DNA of 64,000 nucleotides, from NCBI GenBank assembly GCA_039654915.1, contig CM077594.1, positions 71,294,393 through 71,358,392 on the forward strand, written 5' to 3'. Below, piece after piece: positions 1 to 12,464 of this stretch (the first letter of the stretch is position 1; the number at the start of each line of letters is the position of its first letter). The translations under genes were made by a program, and so were the position numbers. The notes under the pieces are model-generated. The model searched no databases and was not told the DNA's origin. It saw only the letters and a program-made list of their open reading frames with translations. This stretch comes from Aquilaria yunnanensis (lineage: Eukaryota; Streptophyta; Magnoliopsida; Malvales; Thymelaeaceae).

Positions 1-3000
1 TTGAACCAAGTGAGGGAAGGAAAGGAAGCAAGAAAGAAAATAGGCCACAACCATATGGTCCTCAATGTCCTACTTGTGTAAAATTTCATGGCAACAAGCC
101 ATGTTTTAAGCTTACCAGTCGATGCCACACGTGTGAGCCCCAGATCACTAGGTGATAGATTGTCCTAAAAGAGGGGATGATAGGAGAATGCCAGCGAGGT
201 ACAACTCTAAATGGCCTAGAGGGTAGCTACCTAAGCCACAAATGAGGACTAATAAGCCTAACCCTGGGTGAAGGCATGCACTGAAGCTACCTTTGGAACA
301 GAGGAGGCAAAATGCACCTTTTGGTAGGGTGTTTCAACTGGGGACCTCGAAGAAGGTGCAGGGGGCACTAGAGGCCGAGGCAGTTGAGAAGGAAACTAGT
401 CAGCAGAGGACAAGCAGAAGGGCCTTGAAAGGTACTGTTTACATTAATGGCCAGTTAGTGTTTGCATTATTAGAGACTGGAGCTTCATTCTCCATAATTT
501 CATCTAACTTGGTTATGACCATGAATTTAGAAGTAAAGTACATGAAAAACATGTATTTGATTAAAACTGCTGGCAATGAAGTCTTATTTACATAGAACAT
601 AGAGGAAGATTGTGAAATTCAAATTGACAAGCTGAAACTGAAAGCAAACTTAATAGTGCTAGACACTTATGATTATGATGTGATATTAGGCATGAACTGG
701 CTAAGTGAAAATAAATCGGTTATAGATTGTCATGCAAGACAATTATTGATGCTTGCTTGTCAACCATTTGAATTGGAAAAGCACTAGAGTTAGCCTTGGA
801 CTGCCAAGTTGAAGTGTTGAAGTTAATAACTCTAGAAAATGAATATGAATGCCTGGAATTAAAGGAATAGGGAATGGCTAGTGAACTTAGACAGATTCCC
901 ATAGTTCAGGATTACGCAGAGGTTTTCCCTACAGACCTACCTGGACTACCACCCATGAGATAGGTGGAGTTTGAAATTAAACTGATACCAAGAGCAGCCC
1001 CAGTGTCTATTGCTCCATGTAGGATGGCATTACCTAAAATGGTAGAACTGAGAAAGCAATGAGATGAATTGCTTGAAAAAGGGTTCATCAAACCTAGTGT
1101 GTCTTCTTGGGGAGCACTTATTTTGTTTGTGAAGAAGAAAGATGGGACCCTTAGACTTTGTATAGATTACAGAAAGCTTAATGCCTTAACCATTAAAAAC
1201 AAGTACCCCCTCCCCAGAATTGAAGATCCATTTGATCAGTTAAAAGGAGCAAAGATATTTTGTAAAATAGATCTAAGGTCTGGTTATTTCCAACTAAGGG
1301 CTAAGGAGGAAGACATACCTAAGACTGCTTTCAGGACTAGGTATGGACATTTTGAATACACAATGATGCCATTTGGGCTCACAAATGCACCTACATTTTT
1401 CATGGATCTTATGCAGAGGGTGTTTAGAGCATACCTAGACCACTTTGTGGTGGTTTTTATTAATGATATTTTGGTATACTCAAAAGATGAGGAAACTCAT
1501 AAAGAACACCTGAGGATGGTGCTTGGCTTGCTCCAAGAACATAAGATTTATAGGAAGCTAAGTAAATGTAAATTTTGGACTTGAGAAATTGGGTTTCTGG
1601 GTCATGTGATTAATGATCAAGGATTAGCAGTGGATCCTGAAAAGGTTAGATCAATCTTAGATTAGAAATAACCCCAGAATGTGAAACAAGTTAGAAGTTT
1701 CCTGGGGTTAGCTGGCTATTAGAGGAGATTTGTGCAAAATTTTTTTGTTATAGCAGCTCCCATGACCCAGTTAACTAGAACGAACCAGAAGTTTGTCTAG
1801 GAGAGCAAATGTGAAGAAAGCTTCCAAGAGCTAAAAAACAGGTTGACAACAGCTCCTGTGTTAGTTTTACCAAATCTTGAAAAGTACTATGAGCTATATA
1901 CTGATGCATCTCATGTAGGGTTAGGTTGTGTCATAATGCAAGACAAACATGCTATTGCTTTTGGATCAAGACAATTAAGACCACATGAAAAGAAATATCT
2001 ATTGCATGACCTGGAACTAGTAGTAGTAGTCTTTGCTCTTAAGCAATCGAGAAATTCCCCGTTAGGTAATAGATTTCAGGTTTATACAGACCATAAAAGC
2101 CTTAAGTACCTTTTTACTCAGAAGGACTTAAACATACGGTAAAGAAGATGGCTGGAGTACCTGAAGGATTTTGACTGTGTAACTGAATACACAGCTAGTA
2201 AAGCCAATGTAGTGGCAGATGCCCTGAGCAGGAATTACACTGGAGTGCTCAAAGGAGGAAAAGGAGAACATAACACCGAGAGCCTTAATCTTACTTGCTT
2301 AGCAAGCCAGTGGTTAAATTGGGAGCATGAACAACTTAGTGTGCTCACTATTACACCTAAATGGAAAGAACTCATCAGAAAAACACAATTTAGTGATGAG
2401 AAAATTGGATTAGTGTCTGGCCAAAGGAGACGAGAACTAGTCTAAGCATTCCCCTATAGACAAGGATTGTTATACTTCCATTATAGGTTATATGTGCCTG
2501 AAAAGGATCACCTAATACTCTAGATTTTGGAAGAGGCACACTCTAGTAAACTTAGGATGCATTTTGGAGCCACAAAAATGTACCATGCTCTTAGAGCTTA
2601 CTTTTGGTGGCCATACATGAAGCATGACATTAGAACTCATGTAGCTAAGTGTGAAGTGTGCCAACAAGTAAAGGTTGAGCACCAAAAACTAGGAGGGAAG
2701 CTTCCGAGCTTACCCATAATTGAGAGAAAGAGGGGGCCCATATCCATGGACTTTGTAGTGGGAATGCCACTAATAAGAAAAAATCATAATTCCATTTGGG
2801 TCATTCTAGATAGATTGACCAAGGCAGCTTAATTTCTCCTAATGAATCTCACAGATTCTTTAAACAAGCTTGCCCAACTCTACATAAGGGAGATATTGAG
2901 ACTTCATGGAGTACCTAATGATATTCTGTTAGATTGGGATCCTAGGTTTCCTTCTAGGTTCTGGAAATCCCTACATCAAGCATTAGGAACTAAACTTAAG

Positions 3001-3778
3001 TTTAGTTTAGCATACTATCCACAGATAGATGGAAGAATAGATAGAACAATTCAAACTCTGGAAGATATGCTAAGGTCATGTGTCATTCATTTCCAAGGAT
3101 AATGGGATGTGCATCTCCTAGTAGTGGAATTCTCTTATAACAATGGTTACCATTCAGTGATTGGAATGGCCCCATATAAAACCTTATATGGTAGGAAGTG
3201 TATCACACCCCATTGCTGGCATTAGCTAGAAGATAAGTTGGAATTGGGACCAGGCATTGTTAAAAAGACAACTGAAAAGATAACGGTGATACAAGCAAGG
3301 ATCAAGGCTACTAATGATAGATAGCAGTCTTATGCAAACTTGAAAAAGAGAAGAGACCTAGAATTCCAAGAAGGGGACTGGCCATGGCTTAAGGTCTCTC
3401 TTATGAAAGGAGTAATAAGATTTGGAAAGAAAGGGAAATTGGCACCCAGGTATATAGGGCCATAACAAGTGTTGGCCAAGGTTTGAAATATGGCATACAA
3501 GTTAGACTTGCCACCTGAACTTGGTAATATACATGATGTATTTCATGTAAGCCTACTTAAGAAGTATGTTCCAAGTTCTAAACAAATAGTATTACCTGCT
3601 AATGTACCTACAACCCTATACCTTTCATATGAAGAGGTACCTATTCAAATCCTAGCTAGAGACACTAGGAAGTTGAGAAGTAGGTGAATTTCCATGATTA
3701 AGGTTTAGTGGAGTAATCATACGCCAGAAGAGGCAACCTAGGAAGTAGAGCAGGAAATTGACAAATGTTACCCTTAAT
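1..3778 (+). pseudogene. Z gag-pol polyprotein remnant (zinc knuckle, PR, RT, RNase H, INT, chromodomain-like end)
   Basis: Pieces of one polyprotein lie in order in different frames. A degenerate Cys-rich zinc knuckle is near 60-175. Protease is at 420-780, with LLETGASFS where an active-site D-T/S-G is expected, so the aspartate reads as glutamate. Reverse transcriptase spans about 950-1680, with [11 protein letters not shown] and a catalytic box reading FINDIL, where the first Asp is Asn (codon 1462-1464). RNase H with [11 protein letters not shown] is at 1840-2250. The integrase zinc-binding part and core are at 2520-3480, with many stops. A C-terminal segment at 3490-3778 resembles the chromodomain-like tail of Tekay/Del elements (VQWSNHTPEEAT). 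The stops rule out a functional product. Confidence 0.85.
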
Positions 3779-3820
3779 TGTACCCAAAACTTGTGAAGAA
3801 TTTGGAGGACCAAATTCTTT

Positions 3821-3834
3821 AAGGAGGGATGAGT
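3821..3834 (+). other. Polypurine tract of Z
   Basis: The purine-rich run AAGGAGGGATGAGT sits directly before the LTR start TGTCAGGACCC. This is where the plus-strand primer of a chromovirus is expected. Confidence 0.65.
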
Positions 3835-5854
3835 TGTCAGGACCCTACCTCAATGCCTTGCCCATGCCAAAAATGCAAGAGAAATGCATTAAAACAATGA
3901 GGGACTCAAATGAAAATGGAGAATATCATGTGTATGTTTGACTAAGGCTTATCAGGCTCCAAATGTGCATATAAAATGGCTTAAGTGGTAATGGTGAGAA
4001 ACAAAGCTAGAGGGCTAAATTGAACATCCTTTTGGGTGCTAATTATGTTGTGAAAAGTTCATGCAGGGGTCAAAGTGTGCCATGAAAAAAGTGGGCTTAC
4101 TAGGGCTAGCATTAGCCCCCATTTTTGGGCGATTTGGCACATAACCAGATTGCATGCTTCCACTTAAGCCAAAAATGTTAATCTCGGGTCAAAGCTCCAT
4201 TTGCAAGTCAAGATTGTGTTCTTGGCAAGGAAGGGTCAGGTTCTTGGTGATTTTATGGCAAAGTTTCACAATTAAGGCTTGAATTGAAGAATCAAGCTCA
4301 TATTTGGTGATTTCAGCCATTGGTGACCTTGTATTTGTGTTTTCAAGCTTGGTCTTGGAGATTCAAGTTGGCTGAGAGTTCTAAAGCAAGAAACTGGTAA
4401 GGAATCATGGTATACTACTTGATTTTGGTATTGTTTTATGTTCAAGTGGTGTTTTGGCTTCTAGGTGATGGTAGTTTGTGCTAAATGATCTTGAAATGTT
4501 ATAGGGGCTTATGCAATACCTTTGGGTTAATGTGAAATAATGGCTAGCTAGTTACTAATGGCAAGTACTTAAAGCTCAATATAGGTTGGCCAACCTATAG
4601 TTGAACTTGGAGCTCTAATGGAATGGGTGTTAATATGGTGAAGCTTTGATGGCAACTATGTGTGTACTTGCTAATTGGCTTTGGCCGATAAGGAACTAAC
4701 TGTGTGGTGTGTGTCTTGTGTGCCTTGGATGCTTGTTTGTGTTTGCTAACCTTTTTTAGTTGCAGCTATTATGCGTATATGCTATTGTATATGTTGTTTT
4801 TGTTTTTTCTTGTCTCTGATTGTAGGTAAAGCATGTTTATGGTAGGTTAAGCCCTCGGGTTTAACTAAACAATCTCAATGAGCTGTAGTGATTTCTTACT
4901 GAGTTTTGAAAATTCATGCCCCATTTTGTATATGTTATAGGAAAAGGTTTTGAGCTTGATTAGTTGCTTGTGTGCTAAGTTAGTGCTCAGTTTTGGCAAG
5001 GTATGTTCTAGACTGAGAGCTTAGCTTATTATGTACATAGTGCAAGTCTTATGGTTATTGCACAAACTCATGTGTTTGAGTTTTGGAGGCTTATGTAGAG
5101 TTGTGGGACAAGTATAGTACTATGGATGTGTGCTCCTGGGCATTTGTCTTGTGGATGGCACTTTTGATTATGGGAGTAGTTGTAGGACTTTTCCTACAAA
5201 CCTTGATATTGTATTATGCACTTAAGGTAGCTCCCGGGTACTATTAAGAACTTGGATATGTAATGTGTAGCAAATGATCATTTTGTAGTTTGAGTACTCT
5301 TGGTAATCTTCCAAGTATCTAAGTACTAGTGTGGAGGATATGTTGTGTATATAGCCTCGGATTTATGAAGCCTTTGTGTAAGTGTTATGCATGAAATGCC
5401 AAGTTATGTTATGAGTACTTTTGATTTTGACCATAATGTGTTAAACCTCTACTGGAACTTGTTGTGCATAAGTCGTGAAAAGTTTATGCTTTCAAAACTT
5501 GAATGGATATGGGCTTCTTGGTTGTGATGCATTGAAATACCATGCTTTATGAGCACACACCCAAAGCATTTAACTATAAAGGTATCTAAAACTTGCCTTG
5601 TGTTACAAGTAAACTTTTAAGCCTTACCTTGTAATGCAAGTAATGACCTAAAACTACTTGATTAGCCTCCTAGGGCTCCTCCCAGGCCTTAGCATATGGG
5701 TAGAGGTTTTGAACAATTAAAATGAACTTGGTCGAGCCATAAAGGTACTTATAAACCATCATAGGTACAATAGTTTAACATAAGTGTTAGTGCTTGGTAG
5801 CACAGTTGATTAGCACTACAAGTGCACAGGCTAGGGTCTGTGTGGGGTGTAACA
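3835..5854 (+). repeat. 3' LTR of Z
   Basis: The LTR begins TGTCAGGACCC right after the polypurine tract and probably ends at GGGGTGTAACA (5854), giving about 2.0 kb, a normal size for this lineage. It is A+T-rich and has no convincing coding content. The left end is well supported by its position after the tract. The right end is inferred, because the other LTR is outside the window. Confidence 0.65.
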
Positions 5855-6303
5855 ATAGGAGGCCTAGAGTAGAAGGCCATTATGCCCAATTTGAGTAGGT
5901 CAGGACATGTCGATGGCCAGATTTGGCTTGTACCTTTGGATAGAGGTGTCTCCAACTGGCCGTAGGCGGTTATGCCCAAAGGGTAAGGATGTGTGCAAAG
6001 TTCCCGTTAGAGATCCTTCAACTGTATTTGTCATTTTTCCCTTGGACCCGTCAAGGATCTGAGACCCTTTCGGATGTAGGATTTCCCCCAGAAAATGACT
6101 AGAGAAAGCCCATGGGTTACACAGACCATTTTTGGGAGGTATTTTTTTCATTGAGGATGGTATACTTATGTTTATGAGGTTCGTAATATACACTTCCGAG
6201 GGTGGCATAGAGACTTTTCCCAAGGTTGGTCATACACTTTTCTGAGGGTGGTGTCAGCTCCGCTAATAGGAAGGTCGTGTGGGTACTAGCCCTTAGGCTA
6301 TCA
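5855..6303 (-). repeat. Tat-type LTR remnant (G), interrupted by Z
   Basis: This stretch aligns by eye with the 3' LTR of element A, in the same order and orientation: the block AACTGGCCGTAGG, the run around GTATTTGTCATTT, and several GAGGGTGG segments. It ends in the Tat-specific terminus TTAGGCTATCA. The other half is missing here and should lie left of the window, beyond Z. The sequence after the end is not the usual Tat purine tract, so this looks like a solo LTR into which Z inserted, not the edge of a full element. It is heavily diverged. Confidence 0.6.
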
Positions 6304-8055
6304 AATGGTATATGCTATAGGCCATCAGAACAATACCATTAGTGTTCATACCTGGGTGGCCCTCTTAGGCACTATGTAAATACATGCATATTAGTCTAGT
6401 CATTACACATATATTGAAATTTTATGCACACTATGGCAATAAGGAAGGAAAACACAAGCACAAGTCTTAATCATGGCAACCACATATTAGGCATTTTTAC
6501 TAGGTTTATTTGTCCAACCACTGCACCCGAAACTTCTTCCCAAAAACTATTTTAATCTAGCAATGTACACCTATATTTTCTTGATTTCATTATCAAGTAG
6601 AATCTTAAGCCAAATGATGGAAACAAGTTTTACATCAATAGCCCATTTATGGACCAAGTTATGGATTTTTGAAATTTGTTACAAAATTTTGGCCAAATAA
6701 ACAATAAAATAGCCAATATTACAACATGATATCTTTGGCTACAAGGCCCCAAATGTAGAAATACCAAAGCCCATTCAAACATCTAGATGTGTTCTTTGTG
6801 TGGTCAAATTTTTATAGCAAGATTCTTTTCTTTGTGTGGTCAAAATTTTATACCAAGATTCTTTGTACACAAACATCAAACATATGTATGCGGCAGCAAC
6901 AAGTATCATTTGTTAGTCCATAAAACATGCAATGAACATATGCAAATCACTATGGCTGCCCTCCTCAAGCTTAGGCTTGGTCTTAGGAGAGTTTTAACAC
7001 TAGTTAGTACTAACTTTGGGCTCTAGAAACCCTAATTTTTGCTGCCATCATTGTGCACTTCACACTAAGGCTGAAACCTTCACTAAGTGCACATCCCTTT
7101 ACTAAGCTTGGTTCATCCAGTACTTGGCTATTTTCCCAACTTAGCCCTAGCTCCATGGATGTTTGAATAATACAAGAAATAGTCCATAAGATCAAGAGAA
7201 CTCCTTACCTTGTGGGTAGGCCAAAATTTGAGCTTGATCCTAGCTGCACCTAAACAATAGCACCAATAAGGTTCCAATTGTGCTTCCTTGACTTCAATTG
7301 CAAGTAGTTGTAAGCTTGGAGGTATGGTGGCTATGGAGGAAGTGTGGAGTGGAGGGATACATGTTTGGCTACTAGAGAAGGCCAAATATGGGATAGATAA
7401 GATAATGATGGCCACTTCTATGGACTTAGGTGCATAAACATCCTTAACAAGCATTAACCACTTTATGTCCTTTTCCTTGCTACAAGACCATGGTTTCTTA
7501 GGCTTAATCTCTTGCGCACCCTTCTTACTTCTTTACCATGCCTTAGTTGACCTTCCCATGGTGGGATAACTACAAAATGTCTCCATTTGACGTAAGTCAA
7601 AAGCATGGACATCCAAAGCCCTACACTAGGACAATTAGGTCCTTATAGCTCTTTTGTGTTTTCTTTCTCCAAAATTCTCTTCCACAAGCACTTTTAATCC
7701 TCCAATAGTACTTTCATACCATCCATATCCTTCTCAAAACTATCCTTAATGCTCTTTTAAGTGTTCTACAATTGAGTATCCAAATTTAAAAAATCTCACA
7801 AGAAAGTACATAGGTTGGTTGACAAACAAGCAATCCTTAAGGCTTTCCTTGAGGGCCAAGTTACCAACTTGGAACACTTTTAAGAAGGTATTGATCATAC
7901 ATTTTACCCCTCACACTTCAATCACTATGGTGAGAATAACATAATATAATGGTTTTTTGACCATTATGCCACACTTTGTAATTCTCCCATTTTTGTGAAG
8001 TGGTAATACAGCAAGCCATACCAATTTCTGATGTTTTAGAAGCTCTTAACCCTAG
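6304..8055. other. Degenerate A+T-rich repeat-derived sequence, possibly a chromovirus LTR on the minus strand
   Basis: No gene is visible. Read on the minus strand, the style resembles the chromovirus LTRs Z and X: a GGGGTAAAATG-like stretch near 7900, then GACCTAATTGTCC, then a TTAGGGTTTCTAGAG-like leader near 7030. It lies downstream of the Y gag remnant on the same strand, so it could be the decayed 3' LTR of Y. I could not align it with Y's own 5' LTR, so the assignment is tentative. A short minus-strand stretch at 7640-7900 could instead be coiled-coil gag sequence. Confidence 0.3.
6792..6863. repeat. Two tandem copies of a 36-bp unit
   Basis: The unit starting TTCTTTGTGTGGTCAAA occurs at 6792-6827 and again, directly adjacent, at 6828-6863, with a few mismatches. 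It is a local duplication in unclassified repeat-derived DNA. Confidence 0.85.
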
Positions 8056-8668
8056 TTGAGCCTGTGGCCATTCCCTTATCCAATGACCACTCTATCCATA
8101 GTTGTTGCAAATGTTGGTTACCAAAGTCCATGGCTTGGAGCCATGAAATCTTCTACACTTAGGGCACAAGCCCCTTTTCCACTTCTTCATTGACCATTAA
8201 GTCTCAGCTGCCTTTCCTATGATTGGATGCTTTTCAACACTTTTCCCTAGGTTGGATGGCCCATCCTCCACTTTCTTTCTTTGAATCATCGAGTCTTCAA
8301 ACTCTCTTTCTAAAGGTAATGCCTTTTGAACCATTAGATGATAGCTTTAAATGTCCACTATCAGCATATATCTCCAAAGGACGGGTTTAGGGCCCTGGAG
8401 GAATTTCATGGCCTTCAGCTCATCATCTATGGCTTTGTGTAGAGCACACCAAATGAGTGAATTATAGTGCTACTCATAGTCTCTTACAGACATCTCTTCT
8501 TGGGTGTGATTTTCAAACTGAATCCTTCTTTGTTCTCGAGCCACCTCACTAATATACTCTTGTCAGATCTTCTCTCCAAGTCCAACCACTTGAGAACCTT
8601 TTTCTTACGCTATGGTCAATTTCCATTACTTTCTTGTAGCATTTCTAAAACTTTATCCCACATAAGAT
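8056..8668 (-). pseudogene. Y gag remnant, C-terminal half with degenerate zinc knuckle
   Basis: Minus-strand fragments match the style of chromovirus gag: a helical stretch followed by a decayed zinc knuckle at about 8070-8172 (CPKCRRFHGSKPW, then ICNNYG, SGHWIREWPQA). One cysteine of the C-x2-C-x4-H-x4-C pattern reads Tyr. Stops and frameshifts are frequent. The other half of the same gag lies beyond the solo copia LTR that splits it (10095-10655). No protease, RT or integrase follows downstream on this strand. Confidence 0.6.
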
Positions 8669-8673
8669 AGTCC

Positions 8674-10089
8674 TGTTGGGTTTTGGGAGCCAAACAGCGC
8701 AGCAGAATTTAACCGAAACCCTCTAGGATCCAAGTGAAACGGGGTAAACCGGGTGTTCAAAAATTTCATACCTAATTTTCAGTTGAGATCTCTCACTCAA
8801 CTGTAGAGTCGAATCACAAAACCTGAACAGTTGACGTGTTCAGGCTCTCTATGGTATCCACATGAGCCTCTTGGGATCACCACGCTTCCACCGCGTCCCG
8901 GCAGATGCGTTTCTCTTGCGCTCGCAGTGCTAGCTTGCGTCCTCCAAGGAATTGCAAGAGAAGAGTGCGGCTGTCCTTTTGGGAGGCTAGGGCAAGGAGA
9001 CCTATGAATTTCTCACTAGAAGTTGTATTTATAATGTGACTCAACTTCCAGGCCTAATAGGTTTCAAAGCCCTAATCCAATTAGGCTTTAATTTCAGGCT
9101 TAATAATGGTTCAACTATTGGGCCCATTATTAATACGAAATTAAAGTGAAACCATAACCCAAATAATTGGCCCATGCACTTTAATGATCCAAATAGCTTT
9201 ATGTGTGCGACCCAATAGGCTCTTACCACGTTGGCAATGATCATAAATCACATTTATGATCATAAGCAATGAGCGGTGTCTAGCAACACATCATTGCTAC
9301 CCAAGTGACAAGATTGTCGATGATTCGAGTAAACCTTTATGATCATCACCGATATATGCCATTGTCCCTTTGTCCAAGATATCAAGACTAAGCACGAGAC
9401 ATGGAATGTGTCACTCTCTTATAGCCCAATCTTTGGTTTCTTGATTATCGAGTAGACCCACTTAAATTGATGACATTGATATCGTATATCAACTCATCCG
9501 AGCATGGCCATGCATTTTTCTAAGTCTTATTCTATCAAGGGGCCCGAAGATATCACTCCCGTTACATAGGAGGGACAAATCCCATCTTGATCATACAAAT
9601 CCCTGCGCATGATATGTGACATACCCAATGACCTCCTTCAAGTTCACTCAGTGACGAGCAACAAAGGAAAGTATCAAAGTATGTGACTCACATGTAGGGA
9701 ACCTTGATGATCTTAGGTCAAAGGACTACATATACCATGATCACTATGAGAATCACTTATGACACTCATACAACGATCCATGTAGTGTTCTCATGGTGGG
9801 TCGGTCCAGTACACAAGTTCTCCAACTTGTACCCATATGCAGACTATATATCTCATATTAGTCTCCAAATATGCTAGTCGTTATGTATTATTGCAACCCG
9901 CTCCACAATAATACTAGACCAGGGACGTTTAAGAATATCATTATTCTAGGGTTACAATTACGTTTGTTAAGTTACCCAGAAACAAAACAACAAACATAAT
10001 TGCTGGATTAATGCCTTAATAAAATATCATGACTCAACATGCAAAAAATACAATCATCTCATGATTGGCTTTTGGGCACAACACTAACA
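8674..10089 (-). mobile_element. Solo LTR (S1) of the copia family also seen at 29207 and 39033
   Basis: This is a complete 1416-bp LTR from TGTTGGGTTTTGGG to CACTAACA, the same length as both LTRs of the intact copia element at 29207-37526 and clearly similar along its length. It is flanked by the exact 5-bp duplication AGTCC (8669-8673 and 10090-10094). The flanks join into one gag remnant, so the internal region and second LTR were lost by LTR-LTR recombination. By analogy the element ran on the minus strand. Confidence 0.95.
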
Positions 10090-10094
10090 AGTCC

Positions 10095-10655
10095 TCCCTC
10101 TAAAAAAATAAAATATTAAGGCCATCCTCTGCTCCAATTCGTATCATCCACAAGTAAAGATTCGATTCATCCTATTCAACCAATCCTCTACCTTATTGGG
10201 TTCACCTAACGCATCAAAGCTTGGTAGGTCAACCATCTTGAACATCTAAACTGATCCTCATTTGATGTGGTGTTTTTCCCCTTCTTAGAGCTTCCATAAC
10301 TTCCTGCTTCTTCTCATGTTTATAAGCATGGTCTTGCCTCTCTTAAGCCCTAGGCACTTGTCGATGGGCAGCATGCCTCTCATGACCTTGGGGTGGGTCA
10401 TTCCCTTGGTCATCATCTTCCTATGTAGCCCCTCTATTCTCCTAGCCCTAGAATAATTCTTTAATTATGGTGGTCATGCCTTCTGCCACTTGCACCAAGG
10501 TCTGTGCCATCCCTTGAACCACTACGGATATCTCATCCAACCCTATCATAATCAAATTACTAGCACATTTACTAGGTTCTATTGCCCCTCTAAAGGCTCC
10601 TGACCTTTTGTCAACCATAGCAACCTGCGACCAAAGCCAGATGACATTCCACAAA
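10095..10655 (-). pseudogene. Y gag remnant, N-terminal half
   Basis: A minus-strand open stretch of 68 codons (10654-10448) continues with stops into sequence like the start of a Ty3/gypsy gag core: a D-x-P-SFD-like phrase near 10230 and a W-x-x-R-like helix after it. It begins about 90 bp downstream of the primer-binding site at 10741-10754, as expected for gag. It continues into 8056-8668 once the solo LTR is removed. Confidence 0.55.
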
Positions 10656-10740
10656 TGTTAGTCAGTACTAACTATCCTAGCACATGGACTTTAAAACTGC
10701 ATCCCAGTCCTAGCCTTGAATGTCTATAAACTTTAAACTA

Positions 10741-10754
10741 GAGTTTTGATACCA
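10741..10754 (-). other. Primer-binding site of Y (initiator tRNA-Met type)
   Basis: On the minus strand the sequence TGGTATCAAAACTC follows a probable LTR end (GGGGACGGCTGTGTTA). It matches the widespread plant primer site TGGTATCAGAGC except for decay in the last third. Confidence 0.75.
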
Positions 10755-10757
10755 AAC

Positions 10758-12464
10758 TAACACAGCCGTCCCCGACCTTGCCCAAGAATCCTATGACAAT
10801 GGGTCTCATGGCGGTTGCAATTAGCTAGTTATATATGTGTATGAATTAAAACTTCATGATGGTAGTTGATTAAGCCAGAAAATGCAAGATACATGCTCCT
10901 TTAGCTTTGACTTGAGTAATTGGAATCCATAAAACATCCACATGGCCAAGGCACTTTTTAATAGAAATCAAGTTCAAATAGTCAAAGTGCACATAATCAA
11001 CATTTGTATTAGCATTACTACACATAATAACTATGTGAGGGCAATCAACAAAAGTAGACTAATGCTCCTCACCTAAGAGCAACCTTAGAGCCACTTACTT
11101 TTTCCATAAACAAATGAGGCAACTAGTGCATTACAATATACACATGGATTTCATATTGAGATCCTTCTATCTAACTTCTACCTTAGATCCAATCCAGTGC
11201 CAAGCATCAGAAAGTCCTCCATGTGCTCTACTAGCCACTTTCACCTAAAGAAAACTGTAGTTAGTACTGTTACTTTACCAATAAGCAACTTTAAAAAATA
11301 TAATCACAAGGATTCTCTTCAGTTCGTACCTACAACAAAAGACTAACACAAGAACCGTTAGTGGTTATTAAGCTGAGCAATATTAGGATCTCTAGTTCTT
11401 ACTTACAACAAAAGACTAACACAAGATGTGGAAGTGATAATTTGTAATTGTTATTAAGGGATTTTCACATACAAAAAAATTCTAAGGACAACACATATAT
11501 TATCATACGTAATTTGCTATGAGCTCATACAACATGAGCCTAAACCTATGCTCATACGTTTTAGTCCTTTGGTACTTGTCCTCATCCTAGTCCTTAAACT
11601 AAAAGGCAAAGCCATGTCTATAAGCAAGCATTACTTCCTATGCTAACTAATGATGATTCACTAGTTGAACTCCCTTATGCTATAAAGGGGCTCTATGGCG
11701 GGACTACTATCGACTCGGCCATAAATATTCACTAGGCCATAATACCCACTAGGTGCACCAAAACCTCAAGCTTGACGGCACGGCTAGGTCACTGATGGTA
11801 CTAAACCTTTCACCCAAGCTAATGATACATAGTTGTGGCCCTTGTTAACTAGTTTTCTTTCTTATCATGAAAGTAACCACTAAAATCCAAGGAAACTCCT
11901 AGGTCTTAGAGGACTTTTGGAAGCCTCGGAATACCCGTGAAATAGTTGGACCCCTAGGTATCCTAAGAACCCACTTAGGCGTCCATTCAAACCTTCTAGA
12001 AAAATTGAGAAAGTTGAGTCATCATAACTGTGGGGACGCATTGTTCCAGGACAAAATGCTTTGGTGTTTTTGAGCTAAACTAGCAATGCATCATGGGTAT
12101 TGGCGATGATTGGTGACGTGCCACTAATACATACAATTGCTAGAATTTCTCAGTTACGCTGCTACAACATTTAGAAACTTACCAAACATGTTGAACATGG
12201 TTAACAGTCCTTCAACTGCACATACATATAAAACATTTTACAAAGGCCACAAGAAACTATCAAAAGCATTCTTATGATGCATTATAACATCAATCCAAGC
12301 CTCAGAAACACAGTAGTCCACCATGATCAAACTAGCCCACAAACTAATGCTATTGCCAATTCTAGTTGATTTCATTAAGTAAACACAACTCAATAGCATT
12401 AATCTAGCCTAAAAATATAACTCCCTTACCTTAAATTCAACTCACAAGCAAGAAATAAGAAACC
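10758..12464 (-). repeat. 5' LTR of chromovirus Y (interrupted by A)
   Basis: A+T-rich sequence without genes extends from the primer site up to the point where Tat element A begins. Read on the minus strand it ends in GGGGACGGCTGTGTTA just before the primer site. It is at least 1.7 kb, and the rest should lie beyond the far end of A, outside the window. It includes a 23-bp direct repeat (11331-11353 and 11404-11426). Confidence 0.6.
11331..11426. repeat. 23-bp direct repeat, 73 bp apart, within the Y LTR
   Basis: The sequence beginning TACAACAAAAGACTAACAC is present at 11331-11353 and 11404-11426 without mismatches in an otherwise old LTR. In LTRs such spaced repeats are often enhancer units; here that is only a guess. 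Confidence 0.85.

Larger units (their letters stand above)
1..5854 (+). mobile_element. Element Z: 3' part of an old Ty3/gypsy chromovirus (Tekay/Del-like)
   Basis: A plus-strand LTR retrotransposon enters from the left edge. Its order is gag zinc knuckle, protease, reverse transcriptase, RNase H, integrase and a chromodomain-like tail, then a purine tract and the 3' LTR. This order and the C-terminal tail are typical of plant chromoviruses. The 5' LTR and most of gag lie outside the window. The coding part is full of stops and frameshifts, so this is an old copy. The right border at 5854 is inferred from the ending GGGGTGTAACA, the kind of terminus these LTRs have, and from the switch to Tat-LTR-like sequence immediately after. 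Confidence 0.8.

Noticed and set aside
10448..10654. Possible small host gene
   Set aside because: It sits just after a primer-binding site and continues as decayed gag; no independent gene signal.
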